Source: Bemisia tabaci
Lineage: Eukaryota > Arthropoda > Insecta > Hemiptera > Aleyrodidae
Direction of reading: 5' to 3'
Assembly: GCF_918797505.1 (NCBI RefSeq)
Contig: NC_092793.1
Location: forward strand, 90,098,411-90,162,410
DNA length: 64,000 nt
Under the pieces are notes generated by a model that worked only from the letters and a program-made list of their open reading frames with translations, was not told the origin of the DNA and searched no databases. A program made the position numbers and the translations under genes. This document shows positions 56,450 to 64,000 of this stretch, piece after piece. The first letter of the stretch is position 1, and every line of letters begins with the position of its first letter.

Positions 56450-58550
56450 GTTTTTCAGAGCTAAAATAGGCGAATTTGAAATTACCGTTATTTTATTGAA
56501 AAGAAATTCTCTTGACAGTTATAATGCCCAAGTTTCTTAGATATAGTTGTTAAAGTACTCAAACACAAATACCACCAATTTTAGGCAAAGCGTAGGAACG
56601 GTTTCCGAGTTGACGCAGAGAGGGAGGAGGGACGATGGGACCAAACTCTCATCTAATATTTGCCGTTTTCTTCTTGAATTGATGTTTGCATGTGCAAATA
56701 TGTTCAGCATATTGATACTTCACTATTTTCGCATGTAACATTTCAATGAGTCGGGGAGTCGATGCATGGATTCATTAAATCGATTTTACACTGAACATTG
56801 GTGGTTTTACAGGATTGAAATTCGCTATTATCGATTCAGGTAAGAGAAAATAATCCGTGTGAGATCGGAAAAAATCAGTAGAACGAATCGACACATCCAC
56901 TTTCCGAGGTATTTCAATGTTACATGCAAAAATAGTGAAGTATCGATATGCTGCATGTACAGGGTGTTTCAGACCACCCGTATCAGGCCTTTTTCTCGTT
57001 TGTTTTAGGTCGTACGAAGTCGGGGATCGCGGGGTGGAATAGGGAATCGACCCCAATGAATCCGAATTTCGTGGTCCCGAAACCCCCCCCACCCCTCCTT
57101 GGGAGGTTAAGGGGGGTCACGATGCTAAAAGTCACGGTTCCCGACCGAACTACGGATAAGTCGCATCAGAATTTAAAAGCGCGGAAAATTTCACGTGAAA
57201 TTGACCCCTAAAAATCCAAAATCGGCCCATCTAAAGCCCAAAAAAGGCCCCTAAAGAGGGGGACAGTACCCCCCTCCATAATTTCTCTTTGGTCTCAAAA
57301 CTGACGTAGATTCTCCAGAAAAATACGGGTTCCCAGGTAATCGACCCCGAGAAATCCAAATTTCATGGTCCCGAAGCTCCTCTGGCCCCCCTTGGGAGAT
57401 AAACGGGGGGCCCAATTTTAAAAATCGGGGCTCCTTTCCGAATCGCAAATTGATTGCATCCAAATTGAGGAGCAGAACACATTTACATCTTAAGTGACCC
57501 CCAAGAGTTCAAATTGACCCCCCTTAACGGCAGAAAGTAACCCCCTGAAGAGGAGGGCTTCGCCCCCTCCAAAATTTTCTCAAGATTCCTCTTTGGTCAC
57601 AAAATTGACGTCGATTCTCCAAAAAAAGACGGTTTCCCAGGTAATCGACCCGGAGGACTCTGAATTCCATGGTCCCTGAGCTCCTCGGGGTCGACTACCT
57701 GGGAAACCGTCTTTTTCTGGAGAATCGACGTCAATCTTGCGACCAAAGAGGAATCTTGAGAAAATTTTGGAGGCGGCGAAGCCCTCCTCTTCAGGGAGTT
57801 ACTTTCTGCCGTTAAGGGGGGTCAATTTGAACTCTTGGGGGTAACTTAAGATGTAAATGGGTTCTGCTCCTCAATTTGGATGCAATCAATTTGCGATTCG
57901 GAAAGGAGCCCCGATTGTTAAAATTAGGCCCCCCGTTTACTCCCCAAGGGGGACTAGAGGAGCTTCGAGACCATGAAATTTGGATTTCTCGGGGTCGATT
58001 ACCTGGGAACCCGTCTTTTTCTGGAGAATCTACGTCAGTTTTGAGATCAAAGAGAAATTATGGAGGGGGGGGGGTGGTCTTTTTTGGGCCTTAGATGGGC
58101 CGATATTTGATTTTTAGGGGTCAATTTCACGTGAAATTTTCCGTGCTTTTCAATTCTGATGCGACTTATCCGCAGTTCGGTCGGGAACCGTGACTTTTAG
58201 CATCGTGACCCCCCCTTAACCCCCCAAGGGGGGTGGGGGGGGGGGGTTTCGGGACCACGAAATTCGGATTCATTGGGGTCGATTCCCTATTCAACCCCGC
58301 GGTCCCCGACTTCGTACGACCTAAAACAACCGAGAAAAAGGACTGGTACGGGTGGTCTGAAACACCCTGTATTTGAACAAGACAGAAGCCCATCGTAACA
58401 TCGATTCAACAAGAAAACAACAAATGTTAGATGAGATTTTGGTCCCATTGCTCCCCCCCCCCCACTTCCCAATAACTCGAAAACCGCTCCTACACTCATC
58501 TTGAAATTTTTCTCTGAGCTTTCGGTCATTATAAACTCCACATTTTCACC
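56450..58550. mobile_element. Family D repeats around a CAGGG foldback
   Basis: D runs from about 56560 (GGAACGGTTTCCGAGTTG, then GGGACCAAACTCTCATCTAA) and is itself partly folded (56690-56790 against 56860-56950). An inverted D copy lies at 58380-58545. A third D copy is at 60000-60240. The 56958-58373 foldback separates the first two. Confidence 0.7.
56960..58371. mobile_element. Foldback C, CAGGGTG termini
   Basis: Ends CAGGGTGTTTCAGACCACCC and complement, TA outside both, arms of about 690 bases (GTCGTACGAAGTCGG against CCGACTTCGTACGAC). The centre is near 57666. The solitary end at 28466-28482 belongs to the same family. Confidence 0.88.
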
Positions 58551-59402
58551 TCTTCAATTTACAAAACTGTTTCAACAACGGTAGCTAGCCACCAGTGTGA
58601 TCCAGCATCTTGATGGACCCATTTGATTTGACGTCGACTATATGAGTGAAAAAATTTTATTACCAACGCAACTTTTACTGTAATTGGGTGGAATGATTGC
58701 CACCAGTTCTCTTTACTTTAGAAAATATTCTACCTTGCTCATTATACTTTCGAAATTTCAAGTAAGATATTGAGAACTAGTAAATTTTGACATAAAGCAT
58801 AAATTTAGCAGAAAGGGTTCCATTTCATTTTTCAGTTTTATCAGAATCTCAAAGGGCGATAATTGCAAATAAGTACCAAACAGCTATGTTTTGAGTCCAT
58901 TAAAGAGAGAAAATGAAGAAAACAACCAGATTGGCTATTTTCTCCCTTTTTAGGAACTTTCTTGTTCATCAAATAGTTTCTTCGTCTGTATTTCTCAAAA
59001 AGGGAAATGTCCAGCACACCGCCTTCATTTTGCCCATGTTAGTCGCCGCTTATCCGTTCATGCAATGGTTTATGATTTATTTGTATCTTTTTCACAACTC
59101 TATACTTTTGGCGCGAGAGAAATGCAGTTGGGAAATCAAAATATTCAAGAGTGAAAGTGAAATAAAGGCAACACTAACACACAATGTATAGACGAGTCCT
59201 AGAGGGAGCCCAAGCAGCTCATTGTTTCTCGCTGGCAATTATCGGCAATTTACAACCACCGAATCCTTTAAACTCTCAGGCAACCGTTTCGCTGGTGCGC
59301 TATGAATTTTTTTCCAGTCTAAGATATTTAGTGTATGTAAGTATTGTTGAACTCTCCGTAAATTTGGCAGAAAATTCATGTCAAATTAAGCCCGAAAAGA
59401 GT

Positions 59403-59410
59403 TTTATTTG
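59403..59410 (-). terminator. Polyadenylation signal of the 59-61 kb candidate gene
   Basis: The - strand reads GCAAATAAAACTC here, about 50 bases after the TAA of the unrecognised terminal exon. It supports that exon as a real gene end. Confidence 0.4.
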
Positions 59411-59460
59411 CACATATTTGTAGTAGCAGATTTTATAAACTTAGTCTATTCAAAAGGAAC

Positions 59461-60945
59461 TTAATTATCTTCGTATTCTGCGTACACGGAAGATGTTGCA
59501 TTACTTTTTACTTTCATTCTTTGAGATAGTTTCGAATCTGAAGGAGAAAATAAGTAATTTTCAGGATTTGAAAGTATCAATTTTTTCTTGATGGTGCCGA
59601 GCTCAAATAATGCCTTACAGAGAGGATTAGCAAAATATCCGTGAAGTTGATCAACATTTAGAACAAATTTTCATTTTATGTCAAATACTTATTCAATGGT
59701 TCATTGATGCTAATTTGTTCCACTGAAATTAAAACAAAGGGCCAAATTGTTGTGGAAATATCGCGAAAAAACCAAGAGGCGAGATAATTTCACGCTACTG
59801 TGCTAACTGCTTGTTTACGCACGACTATGCATTAGAAATAATTGGGTCCCTAGGTGATATATTTAGTCTTTCAATTTTATCATCCAATAATATCAAAAAA
59901 ACTGCATTCCACTCACTTTTCAGCCGCCCAGCGCTGTAAAAATGTCATGCTTTTTGGGCAGCTGATTCTTCCATTGAACCGAGGTTTAAATGAAAGTATA
60001 AAATGACCTAAAGCTCTGAGAAAAAGTTTAAGATGAGTATAAGAACCGTTCCCGAGTTGCAAGGGGAGGGGTGCAAAGGAGCTAAAATCTTAACCAATCT
60101 GTGCCGATTTCTTATTGAATGGATGTTGCCAGGGGCTTTTAACTGTGTTCACAAATTTTCTCTGTTCACTGTTCAACATGTCAATACGCAAGTATTTTTA
60201 CACGTTGAATTTCATTTTTAGGCCAAGGAGTCGACATTTATCGATTTTCTCGATTTCATCCGGAAAATTCATGTTTTTTTGGGATTGAATTTATTAATAA
60301 AGAACACAAAAAAACTAAAATCACTCAATATGACTAAATTATGTTGATTTTCACTATTTGCACTCCTGAAATTGATTTGTAAAGTCAACGAGTGAATACG
60401 TCAACCAAGTATATAGAGTTTCAGCGAACTTTTACAGCAAAACGGGGGATTTTTGGGATGTAGGTTGCTTACTTTCAATTCTCAAATGAATAAAGCATGG
60501 CTGAACTTCTTTGCACAGAAAAACACTGTAAATAGCAAAATCAAAACATATTTAATGCAATTTCATTAATATCCAGTCAATTTCTTTCACCTTTCCAATA
60601 ATATAACGGGACTTACCACCAGTGACTCGGCTATTTTAGCCCCAGAATACCTTCAAATCGACTTAATTATCCAGGAGTTCAACAGAATTTTTCCTGATTT
60701 GGCTGAACTGTATCTTAAAAATCTGATAAGTTTTTGCTTGAAGCAGATCAAAAAACTTAAAACTCATTCCAATGGGTTTCTAGGTTCACAATAGACGGTC
60801 TTGTCGAGGTGCATGGTTGACCTCACAGTGTTGGATCGTGAATTCCCTTCATGTGCTGCTTGCCTATATACTTAAGATTAAAATCTTTGTAAAGGAAAAC
60901 CCATGAGGTTGGTACATACGAGTCAACGACACGCATTATCAACAT
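59461..60945 (-). CDS. Unrecognised gene, 3' coding exons
   Basis: The terminal exon (59613-59461) has 50 codons and a stop after a strong acceptor (tcctctctgtaag, with a CTAAT branch-like site), and reads ALFELGTIKKKLILSNPENY and onward to VYAEYEDN. A 34-base exon (60650-60617, YSGAKIAESLV) with donor GTAAGT joins it in phase. A possible first exon (60945-60920, MLIMRVVD) with donor GTATGT also joins in phase, giving a 70-residue protein; that exon is the weakest part. AATAAA lies on the - strand about 50 bases after the stop. The product is soluble-looking, basic in its middle and acidic at its end. I do not recognise the family. It could equally be the C-terminus of a larger gene with exons further right. 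Confidence 0.45.
60000..60240. repeat. Family D, third copy
   Basis: GAACCGTTCCCGAGTTG, GCTAAAATCTTAACC and TTATTGAATGGATGTTGCC follow the D order of 56.58-56.70 kb with clear divergence. It lies inside the candidate gene's intron (59613-60617). Confidence 0.55.
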
Positions 60946-61209
60946 AGGAGTTCACTGCTTGTTTCTTGCTATTTTCTACCATTCAAATTATAAAACTACC
61001 CAGTGCTGAGAAGTACTGAAACAATGGTGAAAGAAGTTCTAAATTGGAAGATTGGGAGATGAGAGTATTGGCTTAAAATTATCATGAAGTTGAATTATCT
61101 ACAAAAAGGGGAAGGATTTATTGGGTTTGTCAAGGTGTGAAGTATAAAAAAAAAGCAAACAAAAAATCCTCTTGTCCAATATTTAAGATGAATGACGGAA
61201 AAATAAAAT

Positions 61210-61735
61210 GACAAAGAAAATAAGGTGCGCAGTTGCGAAATTTCCCTTTTTCCGACGAAGTACACGCACCGAACCCCTCGATCGGTAAGATAAGGTGACA
61301 CCGCAACATTCGAACACTCCAGACGGTAGCCATAGAAACGAACAACCCGTCTTCAACAACCGGGCGACCACGCTTTGGCAGTCGTCACAGGAATCGGGGA
61401 AGCCCCTGGCGTCTTCGGGGGGGGGGGGGGGGGGGGGGCTCCCGCTGTGACGCCGAAGCCAGCCCAACGCGCAAGGAAGGACGGAACCGCACGGCAATAG
61501 CGCGGCCCTCATCGACCGACGGGGAGGGAGCAGCACCGGTTTTACCGGAGACGTTCGAGGGGCCCTTGCGCCCCCCCCCCCCATATCCCGATATCCGACC
61601 TTATCGGACGTCGGCCGACAGAACCCTGAGCCCGGGGGGACGAACGGAGAGGTACGAATGAGCGTTACAAGGAATCGGCCGACAAAACGATACGAGGGGC
61701 ACCGCGCCTATGGCGTCATTTCCGTAACCCTGAGA
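61210..61735. other. GC- and CpG-rich block
   Basis: It is much richer in GC than its surroundings, with a run of about 22 G at 61419, a 14-C run at 61572 and many CG pairs. The - strand 133-codon frame with a Pro run is a by-product of the G run. I could not match it to rRNA. It might be a promoter-like CpG patch or part of the palindrome element that follows. Confidence 0.4.
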
Positions 61736-62055
61736 AATAAAAATATATTTATCGAAAGAAAAAAAAATATTTCTCAAGAAAAAAAAATATATGTAGAAAT
61801 TATTTTTCACCCGTAGAAATATTCCTGCTACTTCGAATTTTTTTTTTTTTTTTTGCTTTGGAGAAATATTTTTTTTTATCTCAGAAAAAAAATTCGCCGT
61901 AGAAATATTTTCACCGCTCCTGACAAAAAAAAAATCTCGAGAGAAAAATATATTTCTCAGGAAAAAAATATATCTCTGAAAAAAAATTATTTCTCAGAAA
62001 GAAATATATTTCTCAGGAAATAAAATATTTCTCAGAAAAAAAAATATATTTCTGC
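61735..62055. repeat. Array of AGAAATAT / ATATTTCT words
   Basis: More than ten copies of a self-complementary word (AGAAATATATTTCT-like) separated by A runs. The same array reappears in mirror image at 63910-64000. Confidence 0.8.
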
Positions 62056-64000
62056 AGAACGGAGTGTTCACTGCTGCCAGCTTGTGCAGGCCGCTGGAAA
62101 TGATTTCGACAAGGAACGTGGGATGTGGATCGATGGGTGGATCGTGGGATGTGGCGCGAAGTGGCGCGAAGAGTTGAATCTTTCGCGGGAAACTTCCGGC
62201 CGGACGTAATAATTGCGGAATAAAACGTCCGCGTTTATTCCGGGGAAATTAGGATTTTTTCAGCGATTGCATGTCCATCCGGGCAAATTATTTTCTCATA
62301 ACCAGTGCGATGAAGCCAAAAGACACCATTACATATTCTTTCAAACAAGGATAACTAGGAAATAAAAAAGAATGAATAGAAAGTTTTGATACATCACGCT
62401 TCTCTGCTGATCTTTGTCCGGAATTTGAGTTTTGGCAATAAGGAATAAAGTTGAGAAGTCGCAGAGTTCTTTAAACAATGTCCTGATGGATGAATATATC
62501 TTTCTTTTCAAGAAGACTATCGTAAATGAAGAGAATGTTATAAAACAATTTCTGAAAATCCTTCTTTTCAAGGAATGCAAAGAGGAAAAAATACAATTCT
62601 AGCGAATGCATACTCGTTTACTCGTGCTGTGCGCTCTTTTTTTGAAGGCTCTGCCCACACTAGCAGAAAGACTCAGAACTTTGCGCGGAAGTTAAAGCTG
62701 GCTACCTCCTGTACCACCAAAAGACGACAAAATTACAAATTACAATATTTATCCTTTCGGGAAATGAGAGATTTTGCCGCCTTGCTACTTTTTAATTTTC
62801 ATTCTGAATTCTAATTTCGTTTTATCGATACATACATGAAAGCCGCTTTCATAGCCCTCTTTGGTGCTAGGCGACATCCAGCCGCCGATGTCCTCTATCC
62901 TCTCAAAGCCCTTCAGGGAGTTTCCACTCCCTCATTTCCTCTGAATAAGCAAAACAAAAAATGCTCCTTTAATTCCTCTAAAATCCTTTATCTTTGTCGA
63001 TACTTACGTATGTTTAAGGAAATTCCAAAATTTGCTGACCCCCCAAGTTTTAAAAGTCGGAAACAATGCTTTTCTTTTGGGAGAGAGCAAATTTTTCTGA
63101 ATGAATCATTTAAATTTATTTCTTTTAAATCCTTTGAAACTTTTTGAGTGTCGAACGGAACGTTTAGACATTACCATTCAGGGTTCCGATTTTGCCGAAT
63201 TTGTGTTCTTTCATTTTTACTACAGCTTACTGCTCTGCATCAGTCATTTTTACACGCGAATCTATACCGCTAGATGGCTCCTTACATCGCTGACTTCAAA
63301 AATCATTTAAAAATATAAAAACGCAAATTCAGCTGAATTGAAACCCTGAATGCAAATGTCTAAACGTTCCGTTCGACACTCTTTGCATTCCTTGAAAAGA
63401 AGGATTTTAAGAAATTGTTTTATAAGATTCTCTTCATTTACGACAGTCTTCTTGAAAAGAAAGATATATTCATCCATCAGGACATTGTTTAAAGAACTCT
63501 GCGACTTCTCAACTTTATTCCTTATTGCCAAAACTCAAATTCCGGACAAAGATCAGCAGAGAAGCGTGATGTATCAAAACTTTCTATTCATTCTTTTTTA
63601 TTTCCTAGTTATCCTTGTTTGAAAGAATATGTAATGGTGTCTTTTGGCTTCATCGCACTGGTTATGAGGAAATAATTTGCCCGGATGGACATGCAATCGC
63701 TGAAAAAATCCTAATTTCCCCGGAATAAACGCGGACGTTTTATTCCGCAATTATTACGTCCGGCCGGAAGTTTCCCGCGAAAGATTCAACTCTTCGCGCC
63801 ACTTCGCGCCACATCCCACGATCCACCCATCGATCCACATCCCACGTTCCTTGACGAAATCATTTCCAGCGGCCTGCACAAGCTGGCAGCAGTGAACACT
63901 CCGTTCTGCAGAAATATATTTTTTTTTCTGAGAAATATTTTATTTCCTGAGAAATATATTTCTTTCTGAGAAATAATTTTTTTTCAGAGATATATTTTTT
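61959..64000. mobile_element. Palindrome K, running off the right edge
   Basis: The left arm up to 62580 and the right arm from 63378 to the window end pair nearly perfectly (GGATGGACATGCAATCGCTG against its complement; CTCTGCTGATCTTTGTCCGG likewise). The centre is near 62980. The loop is about 800 bases. Since the right arm is cut at 64000, the true left end is at or left of 61959 and probably includes the AGAAATAT array and perhaps the GC block. Confidence 0.9.
63147..63380. repeat. Inner inverted repeat in the loop of K
   Basis: GAGTGTCGAACGGAACGTTT at 63147 returns inverted at 63361-63380, and CAGGGTT…TGAATT pairs inward. The right copy directly joins K's right arm, so the arm border coincides with it. 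Confidence 0.75.

Noticed and set aside
58913..59423. Two + strand ORFs of 92 and 79 codons with hydrophobic parts.
   Set aside because: Frames of this length are common by chance here. No splice, polyA or homology support, and the second overlaps the 3' end of the better-supported - strand gene.
59923..60000. - strand segment reading RISCPKSMTFLQRWAAE with a GTGAGT donor.
   Set aside because: Its phase does not match the 59613 exon, and part of it belongs to repeat family D.
61183..61735. GC-rich block considered as rRNA or as a 133-codon protein gene.
   Set aside because: No rRNA core sequence recognised. The ORF depends on a long G run translated as poly-Pro.

Overview
This is a piece of an animal nuclear genome, most likely an arthropod and plausibly an insect. 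It is AT-rich, its genes have introns with GT-AG borders, and it carries mariner-type, RTE-type and other non-LTR transposon remnants plus many long inverted repeats. I see no prokaryotic operons, CRISPR arrays, rRNA genes or intact tRNA genes. The exact taxon cannot be read from the sequence.

Two host genes are recognised with confidence and they converge. On the + strand, seven coding exons between 1371 and 30020 form an ethanolaminephosphotransferase (EPT1/SELENOI family). All splice phases agree, the sum is 363 codons plus a stop, and the catalytic CDP-alcohol phosphotransferase motif is intact. Only the short first coding exon is missing, off the left edge. On the - strand, three exons between 54549 and 44906 encode the second half of a heterochromatin protein 1 (HP1/CBX1-3-5 type): the end of the chromodomain, the hinge and the whole chromo shadow domain. 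Its 5' exons are not found up to 64000. The first gene makes phosphatidylethanolamine in ER/Golgi membranes and the second reads H3K9 methylation; there is no sign that they act together.

Weaker coding candidates: a - strand gene end at 59461-60945 (unrecognised product, good splice sites, polyA signal); a + strand small secreted-peptide candidate at 32032-34307; and, inside or beside the giant palindrome at 49.2-53.0 kb, an exon-like ORF in the loop, an ORF mirrored in both arms, and an exon-like stretch at 53.1 kb.

The rest is repeat. More than fifteen long inverted repeats (0.2 to 3.8 kb) lie in the introns and between the genes. Several begin and end with CAGGGTG-type termini beside TA dinucleotides, like the ends of a mariner remnant in the same window. 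Some are nested: family A inside family B at 46-48 kb, a CAGGG-type foldback inside a larger inverted pair at 38.5-41.6 kb, and another inside a third family at 56.5-58.5 kb. Both window edges lie inside palindromes. Other repeats are three non-LTR retrotransposon remnants (5.3-7.3, 21.6-22.0 and 25.3-26.4 kb), two mariner remnants (30.4-31.4 and 54.9-55.9 kb), a 185-bp MITE with TA target sites, two tRNA-like segments, a 45-bp minisatellite, a 31-bp minisatellite and several microsatellites.
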